DNA from: Opitutaceae bacterium | GTDB taxonomy: Bacteria > Verrucomicrobiota > Verrucomicrobiia > Opitutales > Opitutaceae | Assembly: GCA_028688225.1 (NCBI GenBank) | Contig: JAQTYQ010000005.1 | Coordinates: forward strand, 108,541 to 172,540 | Reading direction: 5' to 3' | Length of the DNA stretch: 64,000 nucleotides | Shown: piece by piece, positions 36,949 through 44,556 of the stretch | Layout of the letters: each line of letters opens with the position of its first letter | Position numbering within the stretch: the stretch's first letter is position 1 | Notes under the pieces: generated by a model | What the model was told of the DNA's origin: nothing | The model's input: only the letters and a program-made list of their open reading frames with translations | Databases searched by the model: none | Translations under genes and position numbers: made by a program

Positions 36949-37380
36949 CTAAGGCGAGCTCGCGAGCTGCCCCTTCAGGTGCGCCACCAGATTGTTGACC
37001 TGCGCCGCGTACTGGTACGCCGACGCCGGCACCCGGTCGTTGATCACCCGGTCGAGACCGGCATTCCAAGTCAACGCGATGTTGTATGGCGTGGCGGCGA
37101 TCCTGTTGCGCTCGAGCCCGCGCTTGATCCATTCATAGTGCCTGATGGCCACGTCGTCCGCATGCTCGCGCTGTACCGCCAGGGCAAAAGGCTTCTTCGT
37201 GTGCATGAACCAGGTGGACGACCTGAACTGATAGGGCCCAAGTTCTCCGCAGGGCCCCGCCTTCAGGCTGTTGTGCGGATTCTCCACCCAGTTGATGGCC
37301 TGCAGCGTCTCCCACCGTTCTGATGCCAGCGCGGAGCCGCCGCCCAAGGCCAGCGCCGCGAGGAGGAGGAACCGATGCAT
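36949..37380 (-). CDS. Secreted lysozyme/transglycosylase-like protein
   Basis: 143 aa. The signal peptide MHRFLLLAALALGGGSALA supports a start at ATG 37380 (the frame opens at 37401). The mature part begins ERWETLQAINWVENPHNSLKAGPCGELGPYQFRSSTWFMHT, with a candidate catalytic glutamate in NWVENP or in GELGPYQ, the latter like the G-x-x-G-x-x-Q part of SLT-type muramidases. Later, ATPYNIALTWNAGLDRVINDRVP resembles the N-A-G end of the fold. It is shorter than typical lytic transglycosylases. A peptidoglycan-directed activity is plausible but unproven. Confidence 0.7.
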   Translation of the reverse strand: MHRFLLLAALALGGGSALASERWETLQAINWVENPHNSLKAGPCGELGPYQFRSSTWFMHTKKPFALAVQREHADDVAIRHYEWIKRGLERNRIAATPYNIALTWNAGLDRVINDRVPASAYQYAAQVNNLVAHLKGQLASSP

Positions 37381-37620
37381 TCTGTTTGTTGTGCTATCCA
37401 TGAGAGGCGAAAAAGGGCGCGCATGAAGGGTCGTGGATGGAGAGGTGTAAAGGGGTTTCTGTTCACAACGCCAAATTGGCGCGGGTTTTTACATCTGGCG
37501 GGCGGATTTGGGTATTTTGCACGGGCGATGGACCCTCGCTGGGATAGGCGGTTCGCAAAAAATATCCCCCGGCCGCCAAATAAAAAGGGGAACATTTCCC
37601 ACCGGAACGCCATGCAACGG

Positions 37621-37732
37621 CCTATCGCCTATCGCCTATCGCCTATCGCCTATCGCCTATCGCCTATCGCCTATCGCCTATCGCCTATCGCCTATCGCCT
37701 ATCGCCTATCGCCTATCGCCTATCGCCTATCG
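37621..37732. repeat. Perfect heptanucleotide tandem array, 16 x CCTATCG
   Basis: 112 bp made of 16 uninterrupted copies of CCTATCG with no mismatch. It begins just after a CAACGG and ends 8 bp before the coaB stop codon. All three frames are open on the plus strand, which creates false long reading frames. Perfect copies imply recent expansion or ongoing slippage. Confidence 0.98.
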
Positions 37733-37740
37733 CCGCGTCG

Positions 37741-38403
37741 TCAGCACCGGGATGCCGCGATAACATGGTCCAGAATGAATCCGGCCACGTCCGCCTTTGG
37801 CGCGGGGCCGAAAACCAATCGTGCCCCGTTCCGCGCCAGGAGCAGCACGGTGTTGGACTCCGCGTCCATGCCAAGCCCGGGCCGGCTCACGTCGTTGGCC
37901 ACGATCCAGTCGAGATTTTTCTCCTCCAGTTTGCGCCGGGCGTGAGCCTCGACGTCATGCGTTTCCGCGGCAAAACCCACCACGGTCTGTTCCGGTCGCT
38001 TGCGCGCGGCGAGGGTTTTCAGGATGTCGATGGTCGGCACCAGTTCCAGCCGCAGATCATCGCCGCTTTTCTCCGGTTTTTGGCGCGCGGCGGATTTCGG
38101 CCGGTAATCGGCCACCGCCGCCACCGCGATGAACAGGTCGCACGGGACAAAAAGCGGTTCGCACGCCCGGAACATCTCCGCGGCGGAGGTCACGCGATGG
38201 ATGGTCACGCTCTCCGGTGGCGGCAGCGCCACCGGCCCGCTCACCAGATCTACCTGCCATCCGCGCCGGGCGGCGCCGGCGGCCAGCGCGTAGCCCATCC
38301 GGCCGCTGGAGCCGTTGCTCAGGAAACGCACCGGATCGAGATGCTCGCGGGTTGGTCCGGCGGTGATCAGGCAGCGCAAGGATGGTTGCACACCCGCATG
38401 CAT
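37741..38403 (-). CDS. coaB: Phosphopantothenate--cysteine ligase domain protein (stand-alone CoaB)
   Basis: 220 aa covering only the ligase half of the usual CoaBC fusion. It catalyses the nucleotide-dependent joining of 4'-phosphopantothenate and cysteine in coenzyme A synthesis. Signature LITAGPTREHLDPVRFLSNGSSGRMGYALA at residues 12-41; AVAAVADYRP and NLDWIVANDVSRPGLGMD follow, all standard for CoaB. The decarboxylase half (CoaC, about 180 residues) is absent here and must be encoded elsewhere. Starts at ATG 38403. Its stop codon abuts the 7-bp tandem array, so array length changes would not affect the protein but could affect the transcript end. Confidence 0.9.
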   Translation of the reverse strand: MHAGVQPSLRCLITAGPTREHLDPVRFLSNGSSGRMGYALAAGAARRGWQVDLVSGPVALPPPESVTIHRVTSAAEMFRACEPLFVPCDLFIAVAAVADYRPKSAARQKPEKSGDDLRLELVPTIDILKTLAARKRPEQTVVGFAAETHDVEAHARRKLEEKNLDWIVANDVSRPGLGMDAESNTVLLLARNGARLVFGPAPKADVAGFILDHVIAASRC

Positions 38404-38452
38404 GACAGCCGGGACGCGCCGTGTCCATTCACGGTTGGTCTTGCGTTAATTG

Positions 38453-38505
38453 TTGTAGCCGGGTCGCTGACCCCGGATGACCGGCCTCGCCGAGGCTGGC
38501 TACAA
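38453..38505. repeat. 53-bp REP-type palindromic element, copy A
   Basis: Begins TTGTAGCC and ends GGCTACAA, with inner GGGTC/GACCC and GGCCTCG/CGAGGC hairpins. The reverse complement matches 63064-63116 at roughly nine of ten positions. It is in the gap between coaB and the anti-sigma gene. Confidence 0.9.
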
Positions 38506-38523
38506 AGGCGGCAACGCCACGGC

Positions 38524-39264
38524 CTAAAGAATGCCCCGCAACGTCTCCGCCTTGCCGGCGCCCATCAGCACATACGCCAGCCGCTGGTCGGCCCACGCGA
38601 CCACGGACTGCAGACCCTGTTCGCGGAATCGGGGCTGGCCGGTACCGGCGTCAAAATCGCTCCGCCGCGCAATGTACAGGTGATACCAGTGGCCGCCGCG
38701 GTTGAAGCAGATCTCGAACACTTCATGTCCGGCGATGCTCACCATCCGGCAGTCCTGCGCCTTGAGCTGGGCCAGGTCCACCGGCGCCCCGGACGAGATC
38801 CGGTTCACGGGATTTTGCAGCCATGCGCCCAGCGCGCCGAGCTTGTCGACATGCGGCCCGGTATGCGCGCTGACCGGATCAGCCAGGGCAAATTCGGCCA
38901 GCTGGTCCAGACCGGTCGGGACGGCGTCGGGGCCGCGGAGCCAATAGGTGGCCGCCAAGGTTAGGATCACGGCGAAGGACGCCGCGAGGACCATCCAGGT
39001 GGCCGGACGCCACGCAGGCCGCGGCCGGGCCGACGTGCTCATGCGGGCTCCGGTCAGGATCGCCTCGCGCAGTCCGGATGGCGGGAAGATGGCCTGCAGC
39101 TTGGCCGCCACGGCGGTGTCGAAGGCCTGTTCGCGCGCCAGCCACGTGCCCAGTGCGGGATCGGCCTGCGCCTGCCGCAACGCCTCGCAAAATGCCGCGT
39201 CGCCGGCGTCGCGTCCGCCGGGACGATAGGCGCGGAGAATGAATTTTGCCTGTTCGTTGTTCAT
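38524..39264 (-). CDS. Anti-sigma factor-like membrane protein
   Basis: 246 aa: a cytoplasmic N-terminal region (1-89) expected to hold the sigma factor, one membrane helix (about 90-109, WMVLAASFAVILTLAATYWL), and a periplasmic C-terminal domain with CRMVSIAGHEVFEICFNRGGHWYHLYIARRSDF. There is no zinc-binding HxxxCxxC motif, so it is not a ZAS-type anti-sigma. The assignment rests on topology and position: its ATG at 39264 overlaps the stop of the upstream sigma gene in an ATGA. The C-terminal domain is of a kind seen in other putative membrane sigma regulators; what signal it senses is unknown. Confidence 0.75.
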   Translation of the reverse strand: MNNEQAKFILRAYRPGGRDAGDAAFCEALRQAQADPALGTWLAREQAFDTAVAAKLQAIFPPSGLREAILTGARMSTSARPRPAWRPATWMVLAASFAVILTLAATYWLRGPDAVPTGLDQLAEFALADPVSAHTGPHVDKLGALGAWLQNPVNRISSGAPVDLAQLKAQDCRMVSIAGHEVFEICFNRGGHWYHLYIARRSDFDAGTGQPRFREQGLQSVVAWADQRLAYVLMGAGKAETLRGIL

Positions 39265-39812
39265 GGCGTCCTGCGGAGTTTCTGCGATGAAAAGGGCACG
39301 ATGTTGTCCCGGGCGCTTTTTCCCCGCCGGTCCAGGATCGCCCGCAGCTGGACCTTGCCGCGCGACAGGCGCGACATGACGGTGCCCGCGGGGATACCAA
39401 GCGCCCCGGCGATCTCCTGATAGGAAAGCTCCTCCAGGTAAAACAGGGTCAGGGGGACCCGGAACACCTCGTCGACCTCCTGCAGGGCGGACATGACGAC
39501 TTCCGCATCCATGGCCGAGATGAGATCGACCTCCGGGGCTGGCGGATCGGCCTCGGCCGGCGGGAGGTCTTCCAGGGCCGTGGCCCGCGCGCCGCGACGC
39601 CGCCCGCGCAGGAATTCGCGGTAGAGGGTGGTGAAGAGCCACGATTTGGCCTTCGACAGGTCGCGCAACGTCTGCCCCTTCGTGGCCCAGATGAAAAACG
39701 TCTGCTGCGCCAGGTCGCACGCATCGGCCTGGTTCCGGGTCAGGCTCAGGGCAAAGCGGTAGAGCGACGCATAGTTCGCGTCCACCAGCAGCGTGAATGT
39801 GTCGGACCCCAT
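39261..39812 (-). CDS. ECF-type RNA polymerase sigma factor
   Basis: 183 aa. Sigma-70 region 2 is seen as YRFALSLTRNQADACDLAQQTFFIWATKG with a following KSWLFTTLYREFLRGRRR. Region 4 is EVFRVPLTLFYLEELSYQEIAGALGIPAGTVMSRLSRGKVQLRAIL, a clear helix-turn-helix for -35 binding. Between them is only a short linker, so ECF type. It is coupled to the anti-sigma gene by a 4-bp overlap and is divergent from the SNF2 gene across a 43-bp gap. Regulon unknown; autoregulation is common for such pairs. Confidence 0.9.
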   Translation of the reverse strand: MGSDTFTLLVDANYASLYRFALSLTRNQADACDLAQQTFFIWATKGQTLRDLSKAKSWLFTTLYREFLRGRRRGARATALEDLPPAEADPPAPEVDLISAMDAEVVMSALQEVDEVFRVPLTLFYLEELSYQEIAGALGIPAGTVMSRLSRGKVQLRAILDRRGKSARDNIVPFSSQKLRRTP

Positions 39813-39855
39813 ATGGTGTAAGAGAGGCGGTGAGCATCCTATTATTCCCGAAAAA

Positions 39856-42492
39856 ATGCCTCGCGTCGAGGCGGCGACGCCGAATGTTGGCGCCATGCTC
39901 CGGATTCTGCTCCCGCCCAACCTCGCCGCGGCGGCCGCGCGCAACGCCGTGGCGGTGAAGATCGAGCTCGGATCCGGGGCGGCTCCGGCGCCGGAGCTGC
40001 TGCCGGCGCTGGCCTGGCTCCAGCGACAGACGAACGCCCCGGCCCGGTCCCCGCTGTTCCTGCAGTTCACCCGGGCCCAGTTGCGTGAGCTCATCCTGCT
40101 CACCGAGGACCAGCCGGTGTTTTTCTGGGTGAACCGGCCGACGGAGCCGCTCGCCTGGCGCAACGGTGATCTTGCTGAGGTCAACAAGCATCTCGAGGAA
40201 CCCGAGCTTCCCGACCCCGCCCCGGCTCCGCCGGCGGAGGCTTCCCGCAGCCCGCGCCCCAAACCGGCCGGCTCCGGCACCGCGTCGCCGCTGGTGGTCG
40301 ACGGCAGCGAGCACTATCTTGCCTTTACCCTGCCCGCCCGCGAGCATCCGACGTATGATGAGGCGCTGCAGCTGGCCAAAGCCCATGGCTTCGTGCTGGA
40401 GACGTCGAACCGCCGGTGGTGGCTGCGCGACCGGCACAAGACCCTCAACTTTCTCGCGACCTACTGGACGGATCTGCGCGAGCACTTCGGAGCGCAATTC
40501 ACGGCCAATTTCATCCAAAATACGGCGCGGGTGCAGCTGGCCGGGGTGACGTGCGCGGCGGCCGCCGGCCCGGATGGCTACGATATTACGCTTGCGCTGC
40601 AGACCGGCCGGGCCTCCGAGGAGTCCGTGCGCGCCGCGTTGTCGGGCGGACGCGGCTACGTCGAGGCCGCCGACGGCATCGTGCTCCTGCCCGCGGCAAC
40701 GATCAACCGGCTGGCCGAAGTGCGGCGCCGGCTCTCGGGCGATGCCACCGGCGGGGTGGGTCCGCGGCAGACCCTGCACATCACCGGCGCGGGTGTGGTG
40801 GAGGCCGGCGTCCTGCTGGAATTGCTGGCGCCGAATTTCCAGCCCCCGGTGGAGTGGCGGGCGCGCAGCGAGGCCCTGCGCAACCTGTCGAAGCTCCTGC
40901 CGGCGCCCCTGCCCCCGGCGCTGGCCGGGCAGCTGCGGCCCTATCAGCAGATTGGCACGGCCTGGCTCTGGCATTTGTACCGCCACCAGCTCGGCGGCAT
41001 CCTCGCCGACGAAATGGGCCTGGGCAAGACCCTGCAGGCGCTGGCCCTGCTCATGGCGCTGCATGAGTCAAAACTCCAAACTCCAAATCCCAAACTCCAA
41101 ACCCGCATCCCCAGCCTCGTTGTTTGTCCCGCCTCGCTCGTCGAAAATTGGCGACGCGAGGCGGCGCGGTTCACCCCGGAACTTCGGACCGTGGCGCATC
41201 ACGGGGAAACCCGGGCCGATGCCGCCGCCGCATTCAGCGCGGCCGATCTCGTCATCACCTCCTACGGCACGCTGGTGCGCGACCGGGAGCTGTTGGCATC
41301 GATGGAGTTTGCCGGCGTGATCGCCGACGAGGCCCAGCACATCAAGAACCGCCGCACGCAGAACGCGCAGGCCCTGTGCGCCCTCCGGGCCCGCGGCCGT
41401 TTTCTGCTCACCGGCACACCGCTGGAAAATCATCCCGACGATCTGCGCTCGCTGTTCGACTTCCTGATGCCCGGCTACCTGGCCGCACCGCCGGCCGGGA
41501 CGCGCGGCGACGACCGGACCTGGCACGACGAGCGCCTGCTGGCCCAGACCGGCCCCTACATCCTGCGCCGCACCAAGGCCGCGGTTGCCCCCGAACTGCC
41601 TCCGAAAATCGAGCAAATCATCTATTGCGAGTTCCCGCCCGCGCAGGCCGCGCTCTATCGCGCCTGGCAGGAACGCGGCGAAAGGGAGCTCGATTCCCTG
41701 GCCGCCGGCGGTGCTTCCGACGCCCGGTTGCGCCTCGCCACGCTCACCCAGTTGCTGCGCCTCCGGCAGGTCTGCTGCGATCCGCGTCTGTTGCCGGAGC
41801 CTCACCTCACTGTAGGGCGGGGTCGCCCTCCTTCGCCGAACCTGCGGAGCGCAGGCCCGACCCCGCCGCTCCCGGACGAAATGGCGGCATCGGGAGATGC
41901 CGCCCTACAACAATCGGGATCGGAATCCTCAACAGCGGATTCGACCTCCAACGCCGCCGCTATTCCAGGCATTGCCTCGGCCAAGCTCGAGGCCTTCCGG
42001 GAGTTGATCGAGGAGGCGGTCGACGACGGCCACCGCCTCCTCGTGTTCTCCCAGTTCACCTCCCTGCTGGCACTGCTCCGGGTGGAACTCGAGGCACAGG
42101 GCCTGGCCTCCTGCTATCTCGACGGCAGCATGTCCGCCTTCGCCCGGCATGCGGAGGTCGATCGCTTTCAGCAGTCGCCCGACGTGCCGGTGTTCCTCAT
42201 CTCGCTCAAGGCGGGTGGCACCGGACTCAACCTGACCGGCGCCGACACCGTCGTGCACTTTGACCCGTGGTGGAATCCGGCAGTGGAAGCGCAGGCCACC
42301 GACCGGGCCCATCGCATCGGCCAGACGCGCGTAGTCACGAGCTACAAACTGATCTGCGCCGGCACGGTCGAGGAGAAAGTCCTGCAGCTCCAGGCGGCCA
42401 AGCGCGCGCTCCTGGCGGACGTGTTTGAGGCCAGCGATGCCGCCGCCGCCAAACTTTCCCTCAGCGACCTGCGCGCGTTGCTCGTCTCTTGA
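39856..42492 (+). CDS. SNF2/Rad54-family DEAD/DEAH-box helicase
   Basis: 878-aa Swi2/Snf2-type ATPase that translocates on or remodels nucleoprotein. Walker A is DEMGLGKTLQ, motif II DEAQ (IADEAQHIKNRRT), motif III LTGTPLENHPDDLRSLF, then the C-terminal lobe with VFSQFTSLLALL, LISLKAGGTGLNLTGAD and DRAHRIGQ. The N-terminal 330 residues are a SNF2-associated, HTH/beta-rich region. Two parts are foreign to the fold: a short tandem repeat encoding SKLQTPNPKLQT (41070-41101), and a palindromic repeat (41811-41910) encoding about 33 residues in the linker between the two ATPase lobes. The frame survives both. Starts at 39856 (ATG) or 39895 (ATG); the latter begins MLRILLPPN. Confidence 0.9.
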   Translation: MPRVEAATPNVGAMLRILLPPNLAAAAARNAVAVKIELGSGAAPAPELLPALAWLQRQTNAPARSPLFLQFTRAQLRELILLTEDQPVFFWVNRPTEPLAWRNGDLAEVNKHLEEPELPDPAPAPPAEASRSPRPKPAGSGTASPLVVDGSEHYLAFTLPAREHPTYDEALQLAKAHGFVLETSNRRWWLRDRHKTLNFLATYWTDLREHFGAQFTANFIQNTARVQLAGVTCAAAAGPDGYDITLALQTGRASEESVRAALSGGRGYVEAADGIVLLPAATINRLAEVRRRLSGDATGGVGPRQTLHITGAGVVEAGVLLELLAPNFQPPVEWRARSEALRNLSKLLPAPLPPALAGQLRPYQQIGTAWLWHLYRHQLGGILADEMGLGKTLQALALLMALHESKLQTPNPKLQTRIPSLVVCPASLVENWRREAARFTPELRTVAHHGETRADAAAAFSAADLVITSYGTLVRDRELLASMEFAGVIADEAQHIKNRRTQNAQALCALRARGRFLLTGTPLENHPDDLRSLFDFLMPGYLAAPPAGTRGDDRTWHDERLLAQTGPYILRRTKAAVAPELPPKIEQIIYCEFPPAQAALYRAWQERGERELDSLAAGGASDARLRLATLTQLLRLRQVCCDPRLLPEPHLTVGRGRPPSPNLRSAGPTPPLPDEMAASGDAALQQSGSESSTADSTSNAAAIPGIASAKLEAFRELIEEAVDDGHRLLVFSQFTSLLALLRVELEAQGLASCYLDGSMSAFARHAEVDRFQQSPDVPVFLISLKAGGTGLNLTGADTVVHFDPWWNPAVEAQATDRAHRIGQTRVVTSYKLICAGTVEEKVLQLQAAKRALLADVFEASDAAAAKLSLSDLRALLVS
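41070..41101. repeat. Short tandem repeat (CAAACTC type) inside the SNF2 gene
   Basis: About four 7-bp CCAAACT/CCAAATC units (for example AACTCCAAACTCCAAATCC), giving the unusual peptide SKLQTPNPKLQT between Walker A and the next conserved block (SLVVCPASLVENW). The codons differ sharply from the GC-rich surroundings. Confidence 0.85.
41811..41910. repeat. Palindromic GTAGGGC element inserted in the SNF2 reading frame
   Basis: Starts TGTAGGGCGGGG and ends GCCGCCCTACAA; the ends are inverted copies. Inside are CGGGGTCG/CGACCCCG arms and a GGCGGCATC-GGGA-GATGCCGCC hairpin. It is translated as VGRGRPPSPNLRSAGPTPP and following residues without interrupting the gene. Type and ends match intergenic REP elements of the same organism group. 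Confidence 0.85.
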
Positions 42493-42668
42493 TGTCGGAT
42501 CAAGTCCGGCCTTCCCCCAAGCCACACGTCATCTATTAGTTGACATGGACCACATCGCACATGCCTCCCAGCTGGATCAGCGAAACAGGACGCGGCGGGC
42601 ACATGCTTGGCAACCGGCAGCAGGCGCCTTGCGGCGTTCACCCGCAGGGGCGGACGCGGGAACGCCCC

Positions 42669-43412
42669 TCACCACGCGATGGGCTGCCGGTCGCGGAGGA
42701 ATTGGCCGGTGAGTGACAGTGGCGCCTCGGTGGCCAGCCAGACGATGGTGTCGGCCCCTTGCTCGACCGACCGCGGGGCGTTGGGTCCGCCCATGTCCGT
42801 CCGCACCCAGCCGGGACACATCGAGTTGACCGCAATGCGATCGGGACGCAGGCCCGCGGCCAGCTGGCGGGTGACAGCGTTGAGCGCCGTCTTGGAGATG
42901 CTGTAGGCCGGCGCATAGGTGGACATCTCGGCGAGCGAGCCGCAAGTGCTGGAGACGCTGACGACGCGCGCGCCACCCGGCGCCTTGCGCAGCAACGGCA
43001 GCAGGGCCTCGGTGACGAGGAGCGGGCCCAGGGTGTTGGTCTCGAACGTGCGGCGCACCGCGATGGCGTCGATGTCGGGCGCCGTGGCCTTGCCGTCCTC
43101 GATGATGCCGGCGTTGTTGACGAGCACGTCGAGGTGGTCGACCAGCGTCGCCAGCTGCGGCGCGGCGCGGGCGATGCTGGCGGCATCGGCGACGTCGATC
43201 TCCAAAAATTCCACCGATCCGCCGGCACCGCGCGGGTCGAGTCCGCTGGCGAGCTCGGCCGCGGCCTTCCGTCCCGCCTCGGGTCGGCGGGCGCCGAGCA
43301 CCACCCGAAATCCGCGGACGGCGAGCTGGCGCGCGACCTCCCGGCCGATGCCCTTGTTGGCACCGGTGACCAGCGCGACCCTGGGCTCGTTCTGCTTCGT
43401 GAGTGTCATCAT
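42669..43412 (-). CDS. Short-chain dehydrogenase/reductase
   Basis: 247-aa NAD(P)-dependent oxidoreductase with a Rossmann fold. The cofactor motif is TGANKGIG (T-G-x3-G-x-G), the NNAG strand is LVNNAGIIEDGK and the catalytic Y-x3-K is in YSISKTALNAV with an upstream S in VSVSSTCGSL. VLGARRPEAG after the first strand suggests NADPH preference. In carbonyl-reductase-like SDRs the substrate is a small aldehyde or ketone; not determinable here. The start ATG is 43412 or 43409. It lies 214 bp downstream of an AraC-type gene on the same strand, which may regulate it. Confidence 0.9.
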   Translation of the reverse strand: MMTLTKQNEPRVALVTGANKGIGREVARQLAVRGFRVVLGARRPEAGRKAAAELASGLDPRGAGGSVEFLEIDVADAASIARAAPQLATLVDHLDVLVNNAGIIEDGKATAPDIDAIAVRRTFETNTLGPLLVTEALLPLLRKAPGGARVVSVSSTCGSLAEMSTYAPAYSISKTALNAVTRQLAAGLRPDRIAVNSMCPGWVRTDMGGPNAPRSVEQGADTIVWLATEAPLSLTGQFLRDRQPIAW

Positions 43413-43626
43413 CACAAACTCGGGTGAAACTCCGGCGCCGTCAACTGACCCAGCGGTTTGGTGAGAGGCCGGTTGGCTATAACCGTGCACCCGTGTTTTC
43501 ACGGGCACCGGCGGCGGAACCTTTGCTGAACGCCGTAGTGATCGTGCTGGATCCCGCCATCGTCAGTCTCTCTTGCCCTTCCTGGGCCGGCGGATCTACC
43601 AGCGCGCGGCGGGACGGCGCCGGATT

Positions 43627-44490
43627 TTATCCCGGCCGCTGCCGCAACGCACCCGGGGACTGCCGCGTGTAGCGCTTCATCACCGTGGCAAAATACTGGG
43701 ACGACGAGAAACCCAGGGTATAGGCGACCTGGGTGACCGGCAGGTTGGTTTCCCGGAGCAGTTGCTGGGCCCGGGCCACGCGGGCCCGCATCACGTATTC
43801 ACCGGGCGGCACGCCGTGTTCCTCCTTGAAGCGCGCCTTGAAGCGCGGGAGCGAGAGGCCGGCCTTTGCCGCCAGTTCCGGCAACGGCAGGGGCTGGTCG
43901 ATGTGCCGGTCGATATGGTCGAGCACGGACTGGAGCGACGCGGACCGCCGCTGGACGTCGCCCGCACGGGCGAGCCCTACGACCTGCAGCAGAAATCCCG
44001 TCACATGATGCCAGATCGCGGTCGCGCGGAGGGAATCGGGCGGCCCAAGTTGCAGGCGCATGATCGCGTCGCAGTGCTCCCGCAGGCGCCAGTCGCCCGC
44101 GAAATGCCGTCGCGGCAGGTTGCGGAGGGCCCCCGCGAGAGCGGCGCCGCCGGGCCCCGGCAAGGCGCCCCCGGGCCGCGGCAACCCGACAATCAGCCAA
44201 TAAAGCACGCCCTTCTCCTGCGGCCGGGCGCCGGTGCTGTGCGCCTCGCCTGGGAACGTGAGAAACACGTCGCCGCCTTTCATCTCGTAGGCGCATCCGT
44301 TGACGACGTAGGTCTGCCGGCCGCGCAGGAGCAGACAGATTTCGATCGCGCCTTCGTGCCGGTGTTCGCCGAGCGCGGCGTGCGCGGCCGTCTGGTTGTA
44401 GCGGCCGAGCTGCAGCGGGCCGGGCAGTCCCGGCACCGCCAGCGGCAGGATCAGCTTGGGGTGGTGCATCCAGTCGTCGCGGCGGGGCAT
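43627..44490 (-). CDS. AraC family transcriptional regulator
   Basis: 287 aa. The N-terminal cupin sensor domain shows HRHEGAIEICLLLRGRQTYVVNGCAYEMKGGDVFLTFPGEAHST. The C-terminal double HTH shows LPLPELAAKAGLSLPRFKARFKEEHGVPPGEYVMRARVARAQQLLRETNLPVTQVAYTLGFSSSQYFATVMKRYTRQSPGALRQ, the full AraC/XylS signature. It is divergent from the desaturase gene with a 66-bp shared promoter region and upstream of an SDR gene. Either or both are likely targets; the effector is unknown. Confidence 0.93.
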   Translation of the reverse strand: MPRRDDWMHHPKLILPLAVPGLPGPLQLGRYNQTAAHAALGEHRHEGAIEICLLLRGRQTYVVNGCAYEMKGGDVFLTFPGEAHSTGARPQEKGVLYWLIVGLPRPGGALPGPGGAALAGALRNLPRRHFAGDWRLREHCDAIMRLQLGPPDSLRATAIWHHVTGFLLQVVGLARAGDVQRRSASLQSVLDHIDRHIDQPLPLPELAAKAGLSLPRFKARFKEEHGVPPGEYVMRARVARAQQLLRETNLPVTQVAYTLGFSSSQYFATVMKRYTRQSPGALRQRPG

Positions 44491-44556
44491 GTTTGTTTTC
44501 GTACCGCGAATCCGGCACGAAAGTCAAACCGGCGCCGGCGTGCTAGATTGCCCGCC

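Noticed and set aside
37621..37732. Possible CRISPR array
   Set aside because: 7-bp units without spacers; no cas genes anywhere in the window.
37375..38964. Long plus-strand open frame including PIAYRLS repeats
   Set aside because: Created by the 7-bp tandem array and antisense to coaB and the anti-sigma gene; no domain.
38524..41064. 846-codon open frame on the minus strand running from the anti-sigma gene back through the SNF2 gene
   Set aside because: Only the last 246 codons (from ATG 39264) make protein sense; the rest is antisense to the clear SNF2 motifs.
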